From Pseudomonas extremorientalis (lineage in GTDB: Bacteria; Pseudomonadota; Gammaproteobacteria; Pseudomonadales; Pseudomonadaceae): 64,000 bases of DNA. A program made the translations under genes and the position numbers. Positions 51,173-59,649 of the stretch are shown here, one piece after another. Each line of letters opens with the position of its first letter. The first letter of the stretch is position 1. The notes beneath the pieces were generated by a model. It worked only from the letters and a program-made list of their open reading frames with translations, was not told the DNA's origin and searched no databases. Where the stretch lies: positions 2,501 through 66,500 of the forward strand of contig NZ_MDGK01000037.1 in assembly GCF_001870465.1 (NCBI RefSeq), read 5' to 3'.

Positions 51173-54100
51173 ATGCCCAGATTGCCGACTGTGTTACTGC
51201 TGTCGCTGCTGACCTGGACCGCAACGGCTGGCGCGTTGACTCTCACTGATGATGAGCGTGGCTGGTTGGCGGACCATCAGGAGCTGCGCCTGGGGGTGGA
51301 CGCGTCATGGCCACCCTTTGAGTACCGTGACGAAGAAGGTCGCTACCAAGGTTTGGCGGCGGATTACGTGCGCCTGATCCAGGATCGCCTGGGCATACGG
51401 GTCAAGCTGATCGAACCGGTGAACTGGAGCGCGGTGCTGGAGCTGGCCCGCAACAACCAGCTCGACCTGCTGCCCGGCATCATGTCCACACCCGAACGCC
51501 AAGGCTACATGGCGTTCACTCGCCCGTACCTGGACTTCCCCATCGTCATCCTGGCCCACGAAGGCGGGGCCAGACCGCGCAACCTGAAGGATCTCTATGG
51601 GCTGAAGATTGCCGTGGTGGAAAACTACGCGCCCCATGAACTGTTGCGCACGCACCATCCCGACCTCAACCTGGTGGCCATGCCGAATGTGAGTTCGACG
51701 CTGCAAGCCTTGGCCACGGACGAAGTGGATGCGGTTGTCGGCGACCTCGCCTCAAGCGTCTGGAGCCTGCGCCAACTCAAGCTCGACGGTTTGTACGTCA
51801 GCGGCGAAACGCCCTACCGCTATCAGTTGGCGATGGGCGTACCACGCGACAACAAAATACTGGTGGGCATCCTCGACAAGGTACTGGCCGACCTTGGCCC
51901 GCAGGAAACCGACGCGATCCAGCAACATTGGGTCGGCAGCTTTACCGACCATCGCACCTTCTGGACCGACTTGCTGACTTACGGCCTGCCCGCCGTGTTG
52001 CTGCTGAGCACCGTACTGGCCGTGGTAATCCGGATCAATCGCCGGCTCAGTTCGGAAATCTCCCGCCGCGTAGCCCTCGAACAGGAACTGCGCAGCAGCG
52101 AGTACCACTATCGCGGCCTGGTGGAGAGCTTGTCCGCGATTGCCTGGGAAGCCAGCGTCACCGACTTCACCTACAGCTATGTATCACCCCACGCTGAGGA
52201 ACTGTTGGGTTACCCACGGGCCCACTGGCTGATTCCGGGCTTCTGGCGCAACATCATTCACCCCGCCGACCTGATTCGCACCGAATCCTACTGCCAACGC
52301 GAAACCCGCGCCAACCGTGACCACAGCGTTGATTACCGGGTCATCACCGCTGACAACCGTTGCTTGTGGGTGCGTGACATCGTCAGCCTCATCGAGCACG
52401 GCCATGAGCCCGTGCTGCGCGGCTTGATGATCGACATCAGTGAGGCAAAGCGCACCGAAGAGGCCCTGCAACTGTCTGAGCAGAAGTTCGCCTCGGTGTT
52501 CCAGCAATGCCCGGACATCCTGGTGATTGCACGGCTGTCCGACGGCTGCCTGCTGGAGGTGAACAAAGCGTTCGAGGACCAGGTCGGGCTAACAGCCGAA
52601 CATGTCGTGGGTAAAACCGCTACCGAGCTGAACATCTGGGGCATCCAGGGCGCAGGCCCCGATCTGCTGCAGCGGTTGCAGACCACCAGCATCCGCAACC
52701 TGGAAATGCCCTTCCTGCGCAGCAATGGCCAGGCCTTCACCGGTCTGATTTCCGCCGAACCGTTTCAACTCGACACTACAGAGGCCATCGTGGTGGTGGT
52801 GCGCGACATCACCCAACTCAAGGAAACCCAGCAACAGCTGCAAACCTCCGAGGAGAAATTCGCCAAGGCCTTCCACGCCTCCCCCGACGGCTTGCTGTTG
52901 AGCCGCCAGCGCGATGGCCTGCTGATAGAAGTGAACGATGGTTTCAGCCGGATCACAGGTTTCAACAGCGCCGCCTCCGTCGATCAGTCCACCTTGGACC
53001 TGGGCATCTGGGTCGACCTCAACGAACGCAAACACATGCTCGAACTGATGCAGCGCGATGGCTTTGTGCGCGACTTCATCTGCCACATACGCCGCAGCGA
53101 TGGTCAGATTCGCCTGTGCGAGCTATCCAGCCGCCCACTGCCGATTGGCGATGACGACTGCATGCTGACCATCGCCCGAGACATCACCGAACGCCAACTG
53201 ATGCAGGAAAAACTGCAACAAGCTGCCACCGTGTTCGAGAGCACAGCCGAAGGTGTGTTGATCACCGACACCCGGCAGAACATCAGCGCCGTCAACCGTG
53301 CCTTCAGTGAAATCACCGGCTACAGCGAGGCCGAAGCCCTCGGCAATACCCCGCGCCTACTCGCTTCCGGGCTGCATGACAGCGCGTTTTATGCGGCGAT
53401 GTGGCATCAATTGACCGCCCACGGACATTGGCAAGGCGAGATTTCCAACCGTCGCAAGAACGGCGAGTTGTACCCCAGTTGGCTGACCATCAGTGCCGTG
53501 CGCAACCGCGACCAGTTGATCACGCACTTCGTCGCGGTGTTCGCCGACATCTCCAGCCTCAAACTGGCCCAGGCCCGCCTCGACTACCAGGCGCATCACG
53601 ACCCATTGACCGGCCTGCCCAACCGCACGCTGTTCGAAAGCCGACTGCAGGCCGCCCTCAACGGTCACCAGGAAACCGGCAAACAGGGCGCCGTGCTGTT
53701 TCTTGACCTGGACCGCTTCAAACACATCAACGACAGCCTCGGCCATCCGATCGGCGACCTGCTGCTCAAAGACATCGCCGTCCGCCTCAAGGAACAACTG
53801 CGCGACATCGACACCGTGGCACGCTTGGGCGGCGACGAATTCATCATCCTGCTCCCAGGCCTGCAACACGCGAGTGACGCCGAATACCTGGCGAATAAGC
53901 TGTTGGCCTGCTTTACACCGCCGTTCCAGGCCGGCGAGCACGAGTTCTTTATCAGCGCCAGCATCGGCACCAGCCTGTACCCGCAGGACGGCACCGACGT
54001 CGCCACCCTGGTCAAGAATGCCGACGCCGCGATGTATCGCTCCAAGGCCAAGGGGCGCAACCGGGTCGAAAGCTACACCCGCGACCTCACCGCCCAGGCC

Positions 54101-54916
54101 AACGAGCGCGTGGCGCTGGAACATGAACTGCGCCGCGCCATCGAGCGCAACGAACTGACCCTGTACTACCAGCCGAAACGGAGCCTGATCACCCAGGAAC
54201 TGATCGGTGCCGAAGCATTGATCCGCTGGCATCACCCCACGTTTGGCGACGTACCGCCCGAACACTTCATCGCCCTCGCCGAAGAGAACGGCATGATCCT
54301 GCAGATCGGTGATTGGGTGCTGGAACAGGCCTGCCGACAACTGCACGCCTGGCAAGGCACCTTCGACGAGTTCGGCCCACTGTCGGTGAACCTGGCTGGC
54401 GCCCAACTGCGTCACCCCGGCTTGCTGGCGCGCATCGAACAGCTATTGCGCGACTACCGACTCGACCCGGGCTGCCTGCAACTGGAGATCACCGAAAACT
54501 TCATCATGAGCCAGGCCGAAGAAGCGCTGGAGGTGCTGCACCAACTCAAAGACCTCGGCGTACAACTGGCAATCGATGACTTCGGCACCGGCTACTCCTC
54601 CCTCAGCTACCTCAAGCGCCTGCCCCTGGATTACCTGAAGATCGACCAATCCTTCGTCCGCGGCCTGCCCGACGACCCCCACGACGCCGCCATCGTACGC
54701 GCCATCATCGCCCTGGGCCACAGCATGCAATTCACCATCATCGCCGAAGGCGTGGAGAACCCCGCACAGCAGGCCTTCCTCGCTGCCGAAGGCTGCGAAC
54801 AGATGCAAGGCTACATCGTCAGCCTGCCGCTACCGCCGGAGCTTTTTGCTGCTACGTTTCTTCGTATAAGCATTGAGGATTTTTCGGATGGCACAGCGGG
54901 GAAACCATCGTTATAA
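51173..54916 (+). CDS. rmcA: RmcA-like periplasmic-sensor PAS/GGDEF/EAL protein
   Basis: c-di-GMP turnover protein of 1247 residues, matching PA0575 (RmcA) in layout and in position beside rpoD. Order: signal peptide (1-22), solute-binding (Venus flytrap) domain (about 25-255), TM (about 268-287), four PAS domains (about 310-795), GGDEF (about 800-965) and EAL (about 980-1230). GGDEF is intact at RLGGDEF, with an RxxD-type inhibitory site (RDID) five residues before it. EAL residues are present: GAEALIRW, EITENF, DDFGTGYSS, KIDQSF, IAEGVEN, and QGY. In PAO1 RmcA reads cellular redox state through its PAS domains; that is known for the relative only. Confidence 0.88.
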   Translation: MPRLPTVLLLSLLTWTATAGALTLTDDERGWLADHQELRLGVDASWPPFEYRDEEGRYQGLAADYVRLIQDRLGIRVKLIEPVNWSAVLELARNNQLDLLPGIMSTPERQGYMAFTRPYLDFPIVILAHEGGARPRNLKDLYGLKIAVVENYAPHELLRTHHPDLNLVAMPNVSSTLQALATDEVDAVVGDLASSVWSLRQLKLDGLYVSGETPYRYQLAMGVPRDNKILVGILDKVLADLGPQETDAIQQHWVGSFTDHRTFWTDLLTYGLPAVLLLSTVLAVVIRINRRLSSEISRRVALEQELRSSEYHYRGLVESLSAIAWEASVTDFTYSYVSPHAEELLGYPRAHWLIPGFWRNIIHPADLIRTESYCQRETRANRDHSVDYRVITADNRCLWVRDIVSLIEHGHEPVLRGLMIDISEAKRTEEALQLSEQKFASVFQQCPDILVIARLSDGCLLEVNKAFEDQVGLTAEHVVGKTATELNIWGIQGAGPDLLQRLQTTSIRNLEMPFLRSNGQAFTGLISAEPFQLDTTEAIVVVVRDITQLKETQQQLQTSEEKFAKAFHASPDGLLLSRQRDGLLIEVNDGFSRITGFNSAASVDQSTLDLGIWVDLNERKHMLELMQRDGFVRDFICHIRRSDGQIRLCELSSRPLPIGDDDCMLTIARDITERQLMQEKLQQAATVFESTAEGVLITDTRQNISAVNRAFSEITGYSEAEALGNTPRLLASGLHDSAFYAAMWHQLTAHGHWQGEISNRRKNGELYPSWLTISAVRNRDQLITHFVAVFADISSLKLAQARLDYQAHHDPLTGLPNRTLFESRLQAALNGHQETGKQGAVLFLDLDRFKHINDSLGHPIGDLLLKDIAVRLKEQLRDIDTVARLGGDEFIILLPGLQHASDAEYLANKLLACFTPPFQAGEHEFFISASIGTSLYPQDGTDVATLVKNADAAMYRSKAKGRNRVESYTRDLTAQANERVALEHELRRAIERNELTLYYQPKRSLITQELIGAEALIRWHHPTFGDVPPEHFIALAEENGMILQIGDWVLEQACRQLHAWQGTFDEFGPLSVNLAGAQLRHPGLLARIEQLLRDYRLDPGCLQLEITENFIMSQAEEALEVLHQLKDLGVQLAIDDFGTGYSSLSYLKRLPLDYLKIDQSFVRGLPDDPHDAAIVRAIIALGHSMQFTIIAEGVENPAQQAFLAAEGCEQMQGYIVSLPLPPELFAATFLRISIEDFSDGTAGKPSL

Positions 54917-54917
54917 T
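54912..54917 (+). promoter_or_regulatory. -10 element of the tRNA-Ile2 gene inside the rmcA stop
   Basis: A perfect TATAAT whose TAA is the stop codon of rmcA. The tRNA 5' end is 16 bp downstream. No good -35 was seen; the GC-rich TGGCAC at 54889-54894 gives 17-nt spacing. Confidence 0.45.
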
Positions 54918-54932
54918 CCGCGACCTGTTACA

Positions 54933-55009
54933 GGGCCTATAGCTCAGTTGGTCAGAGCAGAGGACTCATAATCCTTTGGTCCACGGTTCAAGTCCGTGTG
55001 GGCCCACCA
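54933..55009 (+). tRNA. tRNA-Ile2 (anticodon CAU)
   Basis: A 77-nt cloverleaf with CCA encoded. Acceptor GGGCCTA pairs with TGGGCCC; D-loop AGCTCAGTTGGT, T-arm GTTCAAGTC. The anticodon loop CTCATAA contains CAT. C4-G69 and C5-G68 pairs, identity elements for lysidine formation by TilS, mark it as the AUA-decoding Ile2 rather than elongator Met; the wobble cytidine would be modified. The Met alternative (as older tools annotate) is possible but less likely. Confidence 0.85.
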
Positions 55010-55014
55010 AACAA

Positions 55015-55039
55015 GAAAGCCGCGCGATGCGCGGCTTTC
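55015..55039. terminator. Intrinsic terminator shared by the tRNA and the VOC gene
   Basis: An 11-bp stem GAAAGCCGCGC (55015-55025) with GCGCGGCTTTC (55029-55039) and a 3-nt loop. Located 6 bp after the tRNA and 16 bp past the VOC stop on the other strand; the poor T-tract is compensated by stem strength. Confidence 0.8.
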
Positions 55040-55054
55040 GTGTGTCTGGCCGCC

Positions 55055-55480
55055 TCACTTCGCAAACAACTGCCCAATATCCTTGAACGCCTTGAACTCC
55101 AGCGCGTTCCCACACGGATCAAACAGAAACAACGTCGCCTGCTCCCCCACCTGCCCCTTGAACCGAATATGTGGCTCCAGCACGAAGCGGGTTTGCCGCG
55201 CCTGCAAGCGTTCCGCCAAGGCATGCCAGTCTTCCCATCCCAGTACCACGCCAAAATGCGGCACGGGTACGTTGTGGCCGTCGACTGCGTTGGTGTGGGC
55301 TGATTCCTGGGAGGCGGTCTTGGGGTGTTCGTGGATCACCAGTTGGTGGCCGAAGAAGTTGAAGTCGACCCAATGATCGCTTGAGCGTCCTTCCTCGAGG
55401 CCAAACACGTCACCATAGAAGCTCCGCGCAGCGGCGAGGTCGTATACCGGGATTGCCAGGTGGAAAGGTGCAAGTGTCAT
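55055..55480 (-). CDS. VOC-family (glyoxalase-like) protein
   Basis: The protein has 141 residues with two betaalphabetabetabeta modules. Metal-ligand-type residues appear as [18 protein letters not shown] (His near 7) and [16 protein letters not shown] (Glu near 130), with [12 protein letters not shown]. Substrate not identifiable (glyoxalase, dioxygenase or bleomycin-type). Divergent from the LysR gene with 112 bp between starts, a common target-regulator arrangement. Confidence 0.83.
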   Translation of the reverse strand: MTLAPFHLAIPVYDLAAARSFYGDVFGLEEGRSSDHWVDFNFFGHQLVIHEHPKTASQESAHTNAVDGHNVPVPHFGVVLGWEDWHALAERLQARQTRFVLEPHIRFKGQVGEQATLFLFDPCGNALEFKAFKDIGQLFAK

Positions 55481-55592
55481 CAGGTCAAACCTCTATGGGC
55501 GTTAAGTGCCTCGATTTTAGCCTTGCTGCCAACGATGAAAAGACGATAGTTTTTGCGCCGAGCTCAAATTATTTCGATCAATCGAGACGCCC

Positions 55593-56462
55593 ATGCTGCG
55601 TGAACTGAAGACCTTTATCGCAGTAACCCGTCACGGCACATTCGCGGCGGCCGGTATGCATATCGGGCTGACGCAGTCGGCGGTGAGTGCGCAGATTCGT
55701 CAGTTGGAGCAGGCGCTCGGTGTGCCGCTGTTCGACCGTACCGGGCGCCAGGCTACGTTGAATGCGGCGGGATTGCGCGCCTTGCCACTGGCGAGAGAGA
55801 TCCTGGAGACCTTCAACCGCATGACGGTGCCGGTGGACGCCAACGAGTACCGGGGTGAGTTGAAAGTGGGCGCCATCACCACCGCGCAGACGGGCCTGCT
55901 GCCCCAGGCACTGGTGCGTTTGCGTCAGGCGGCACCGACGGTGGAGTGCAAGTTGATACCGGGCGTGTCCCTGGAGTTGTTGAGCCAGGTGGACGCCGGT
56001 GAGCTGGACTCGGCGATCATCATCCGCCCGCCCTTCGACCTGCCCAAGGAGCTGCACGTGCAGGTGCTGCGCAAGGAGCCGTTCGCGCTGATCGTGCCTC
56101 ACACGTTGGCGGGTGATGACCCGTTGCAGTTGCTCGCGACACAGCCCCATGTGCGCTATGACCGTGCTTCGTTTGGTGGGCGCCTGGTCAGCCGGTTCCT
56201 GAAGGCGCACAAACTCGATGTGCAGGTAGCATTGGAGTTGGATGAGCTGGAAGCCATCGTCAAGATGGTCGAATGCGGCCTGGGCGTATCGCTGATTCCT
56301 CAGGCCGGGTTGTGGCTGGAACGCTCGCCCAACGTGCGAATCATCCCATTGGGCAGCCGGACCTTTTACCGCGAAATCATCCTGCTGAGCCGCTACAGTC
56401 AACGCCACCTGCCCGTACCGCAACTGTTCACGCGCTGCCTGCTCGCCGACGCCAACCTGTAA
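55593..56462 (+). CDS. LysR-family transcriptional regulator
   Basis: The 289-residue regulator has the winged HTH at the N-terminus (LKTFIAVTRHGTFAAAGMHIG, given in part: TFAAAGMHIGLTQSAVSAQI, about residues 15-35) and a periplasmic-binding-like effector domain (about 90-285). Its divergent neighbour is the VOC gene. Effector unknown. The following Lrp gene starts 37 bp after its stop. Confidence 0.88.
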   Translation: MLRELKTFIAVTRHGTFAAAGMHIGLTQSAVSAQIRQLEQALGVPLFDRTGRQATLNAAGLRALPLAREILETFNRMTVPVDANEYRGELKVGAITTAQTGLLPQALVRLRQAAPTVECKLIPGVSLELLSQVDAGELDSAIIIRPPFDLPKELHVQVLRKEPFALIVPHTLAGDDPLQLLATQPHVRYDRASFGGRLVSRFLKAHKLDVQVALELDELEAIVKMVECGLGVSLIPQAGLWLERSPNVRIIPLGSRTFYREIILLSRYSQRHLPVPQLFTRCLLADANL

Positions 56463-56499
56463 GATGCCAACCCATTGCCCGCCTATCGGAGCCCTCGCC

Positions 56500-56946
56500 T
56501 TGCCCGCCCTAGATGAAATCGACCGCCAACTGATCGCCGCCCTGCAGATCAACGCCCGCGAAAGCGTGGCCATGCTAGCCCGGCAGTTGGGCATCGCGCG
56601 CACCACGGTGACGTCGCGCCTGGCACGCCTGGAGAAAACCCAGGTGATCACCGGTTATGGCGTGCGCCTTGGGCAACGCGTGGTTGATGGTGGTTTGCAG
56701 GCTTACGTCGGGATCACCGTACAAGCGCGCTCGGGCAAGGAAGTGTTGCGCCGGTTGAGTGCCATGGCCCAGGTGCAGCAGTTGTGCGCGGTGAGTGGAG
56801 AGTTCGATTACGTGGCTTGGCTGCGCACGGATTCGCCCGAACAGTTGGACCAATTGCTGGACCAGATCGGCAGTGTGGACGGGGTGGAGAAAACCACTAC
56901 GTCGATCATCCTGAGTAACAAATTGGATCGCGGTCAACCAATCTGA
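56500..56946 (+). CDS. Lrp/AsnC-family regulator
   Basis: The 148-residue regulator has the HTH (IDRQLIAALQINARESVAML, about 7-26, then GIARTTVTSRLARLEKT) and the RAM effector domain (about 70-140). The start is TTG at 56500, with GGAG at 56488-56491 (8-nt spacing); an upstream ATG at 56464 in the same frame is not well supported. It sits upstream of davB in the same orientation, as an Lrp gene does in P. putida, and probably controls lysine breakdown (inferred). Confidence 0.87.
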   Translation: MPALDEIDRQLIAALQINARESVAMLARQLGIARTTVTSRLARLEKTQVITGYGVRLGQRVVDGGLQAYVGITVQARSGKEVLRRLSAMAQVQQLCAVSGEFDYVAWLRTDSPEQLDQLLDQIGSVDGVEKTTTSIILSNKLDRGQPI

Positions 56947-57092
56947 TCAACAGGTTCGTCATTTCGACTAAAAACAGATCAATCCGACGACACATTGCGT
57001 CTTATTAACGCACGCTACGCTCCCTAAACTGGCTGCCATCTTTTCCTATACTCAGCGGGTCACGCCCGCCAGGTCGCCAGTAAGGGTCAGCC

Positions 57093-58796
57093 ATGAGCAT
57101 TCCGTCCAGCACCATCAGCAAGACCAATCGCCACCCCGCCGACGGCAAGAAACCCATCACCATCTTTGGCCCGGACTTTCCGTTCGCCTTCGATGACTGG
57201 ATCGAACATCCCGCGGGCCTGGGCAGCATCCCCGCCGCCCACCACGGCGCCGAAGTGGCGATCGTCGGCGCCGGCATCGCGGGTCTGGTGGCCGCCTACG
57301 AACTGATGAAGCTGGGCCTCAAGCCGGTGGTGTACGAAGCCTCGAAAATGGGCGGCCGCCTGCGCTCTCAGGCCTTTGAAGGCGCCGAAGGTATCATCGC
57401 CGAGTTGGGCGGCATGCGCTTTCCGGTGTCGTCGACGGCGTTCTACCACTATGTGGACAAGCTCGGCCTGGAAACCAAACCTTTCCCCAATCCGCTGACC
57501 CCGGCCTCCGGCAGCACGGTCATCGACCTTGAAGGCCAGACCCACTACGCGCAAAAGCTCTCCGACTTGCCGGTACTGTTCCAGGAAGTCGCGGACGCCT
57601 GGGCCGATGCGCTGGAAGCCGGTTCGCAGTTCGGTGATATCCAGCAGGCCATCCGCGACCGCGACGTGCCGCGCCTCAAGGAGCTGTGGAACAAGCTGGT
57701 GCCGCTGTGGGACGACCGCACCTTCTACGACTTCGTCGCCACCTCCAAGGCGTTCGCCAAGTTGTCGTTCCTGCACCGTGAAGTCTTCGGCCAGGTGGGT
57801 TTCGGCACCGGCGGCTGGGACTCTGACTTCCCCAATTCGATGCTGGAAATCTTCCGCGTGGTGATGACCAACTGCGACGACCACCAACACCTGGTGGTCG
57901 GCGGCGTAGCCCAGGTGCCGATGGGCATCTGGCGCCATGTACCGGAGCGCTGCGCCCATTGGCCGGCCGGCACCAGCCTGAGTTCACTGCATCGCGGCGC
58001 GCCACGCGCGGGCGTCAAACGTATCGCCCATGCCGCCGATGGCCGTTTTGCCGTCACCGACAACTATGGCGACACCCGCGAATACGCCGCCGTGCTGACC
58101 ACCTGCCAGAGCTGGCTGCTGACCACCCAGATCGAATGCGACGAAAGCCTGTTCTCGCAAAAAATGTGGATGGCCCTGGACCGCACACGCTACATGCAAT
58201 CATCGAAAACCTTTGTGATGGTCGACCGCCCGTTCTGGAAGGACAAAGACCCGGAAACCGGCCGTGACCTGATGAGCATGACCCTCACCGACCGCCTGAC
58301 CCGTGGCACCTACCTGTTCGATAACGGCGACGACAAGCCGGGGGTGATCTGCCTGTCGTACTCGTGGATGAGCGACGCCCTGAAAATGCTGCCGCAGCCC
58401 ATCGACAAGCGGGTGAAACTTGCCCTCGACGCGCTGAAAAAGATCTACCCGAAAGTCGATATCAAGGCACGCATTATCGGCGATCCAATCACCGTGTCCT
58501 GGGAAGCCGACCCGCACTTCCTCGGGGCTTTCAAGGGCGCGTTGCCGGGTCACTATCGCTATAACCAGCGCATGTATGCACACTTCATGCAGAAGGACAT
58601 GCCCGCCGAACAACGTGGGATTTTTATCGCTGGTGATGATGTGTCCTGGACGCCGGCCTGGGTGGAGGGCGCGGTGCAAACCTCACTGAACGCGGTGTGG
58701 GGCATCATGACCCACTTCGGCGGCAGCACTCACCCCGAGAACCCGGGGCCGGGTGATGTGTTCGATGAAATCGGGCCGATTGCCCTGGCGGATTAA
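57093..58796 (+). CDS. davB: L-lysine 2-monooxygenase (flavin amine oxidase)
   Basis: Oxidises and decarboxylates L-lysine to 5-aminovaleramide. The 567-residue flavoprotein has the dinucleotide-binding motif VAIVGAGIAGLVAAYEL (about 53-69), EASKMGGRLRS, a GGMRF strand, and the C-terminal FIAGDDVSWTPAWVEGAV. A cysteine (C261, in TNCDDHQH) may match the redox Cys of the Pseudomonas lysine oxidase/monooxygenase. It pairs with davA 10 bp later. The alternatives are phenylalanine or tryptophan 2-monooxygenase, but the davA partner and the pqq neighbours as in P. putida favour lysine. Confidence 0.85.
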   Translation: MSIPSSTISKTNRHPADGKKPITIFGPDFPFAFDDWIEHPAGLGSIPAAHHGAEVAIVGAGIAGLVAAYELMKLGLKPVVYEASKMGGRLRSQAFEGAEGIIAELGGMRFPVSSTAFYHYVDKLGLETKPFPNPLTPASGSTVIDLEGQTHYAQKLSDLPVLFQEVADAWADALEAGSQFGDIQQAIRDRDVPRLKELWNKLVPLWDDRTFYDFVATSKAFAKLSFLHREVFGQVGFGTGGWDSDFPNSMLEIFRVVMTNCDDHQHLVVGGVAQVPMGIWRHVPERCAHWPAGTSLSSLHRGAPRAGVKRIAHAADGRFAVTDNYGDTREYAAVLTTCQSWLLTTQIECDESLFSQKMWMALDRTRYMQSSKTFVMVDRPFWKDKDPETGRDLMSMTLTDRLTRGTYLFDNGDDKPGVICLSYSWMSDALKMLPQPIDKRVKLALDALKKIYPKVDIKARIIGDPITVSWEADPHFLGAFKGALPGHYRYNQRMYAHFMQKDMPAEQRGIFIAGDDVSWTPAWVEGAVQTSLNAVWGIMTHFGGSTHPENPGPGDVFDEIGPIALAD

Positions 58797-58806
58797 GGAG
58801 TTGAAC

Positions 58807-59601
58807 ATGCGCGTCGCCCTGTACCAATGCCCGCCGCTGCCGCTGGATGTGGCCGGCAACCTCAAGCGCCTGCACCAACTGGCGCACGAGGCATCCGATG
58901 CCGATGTACTGGTGCTGCCGGAGATGTTCCTGAGCGGCTACAACATCGGTGCCGAGGCCGTTGGCGCCTTGGCCGAGACGCAGGACGGGCCGTCGGCGCA
59001 GGCCATTGCCGAACTGGCCAAAAGCGCCGGGCTGGCGATTTTGTACGGCTACCCTGAGCGGGCCGCAGATGGCCAGATCTACAACGCCGTGCAGTTGATC
59101 GACGCCCACGGCCAGCGCCTGTGCAACTACCGCAAGACCCATCTGTTTGGTGATCTGGACCATTCGATGTTCAGCGCCGGTGAGGATGATTTCCCACTGG
59201 TAGAACTCAACGGCTGGAAGCTCGGTTTCCTGATCTGCTATGACCTGGAGTTCCCGGAAAACACCCGGCGCCTGGCCCTGGCTGGCGCTGAGCTGATCCT
59301 GGTGCCCACTGCCAACATGGTGCCGTTCGATTTTGTCGCCGATGTCACCGTGCGGGCGCGGGCCTTTGAAAACCAGTGTTATGTGGCCTACGCCAATTAC
59401 TGCGGGCATGAAGGCGAGATCCAGTACTGCGGGCAGAGCAGCATTGCTGCACCGAATGGCCAGCGTATTGCCCAGGCCGGCCTGGACGAAGCGCTGATCG
59501 TCGGGAAGTTGGAGCGCCAATCGCTCCTCGACGCCCGCAGTGCCAATCACTACCTGCAAGATCGCCGCCCCGAGTTGTACGGCGCGCTGCACAAGCCCTG
59601 A
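58807..59601 (+). CDS. davA: 5-aminovaleramide amidohydrolase
   Basis: Carbon-nitrogen hydrolase (nitrilase superfamily) of 264 residues, giving 5-aminovalerate and ammonia. The Glu-Lys-Cys triad is visible: E41-like in VLPEMFLSG, Lys in YRKTHLFGDLD, Cys in LICYDLEFPEN (about residue 143). The in-frame ATG at 58753 lies within davB; MRVALYQCPPLP at 58807 is the family start. davB-davA is the first half of the 5-aminovalerate pathway; davDT (transaminase and dehydrogenase) are not in this window. Confidence 0.88.
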   Translation: MRVALYQCPPLPLDVAGNLKRLHQLAHEASDADVLVLPEMFLSGYNIGAEAVGALAETQDGPSAQAIAELAKSAGLAILYGYPERAADGQIYNAVQLIDAHGQRLCNYRKTHLFGDLDHSMFSAGEDDFPLVELNGWKLGFLICYDLEFPENTRRLALAGAELILVPTANMVPFDFVADVTVRARAFENQCYVAYANYCGHEGEIQYCGQSSIAAPNGQRIAQAGLDEALIVGKLERQSLLDARSANHYLQDRRPELYGALHKP

Positions 59602-59649
59602 TCCAGCCGGTTTGCTAGCATAGGCGCATTCTCTGTTTCGGAAGTGCCC

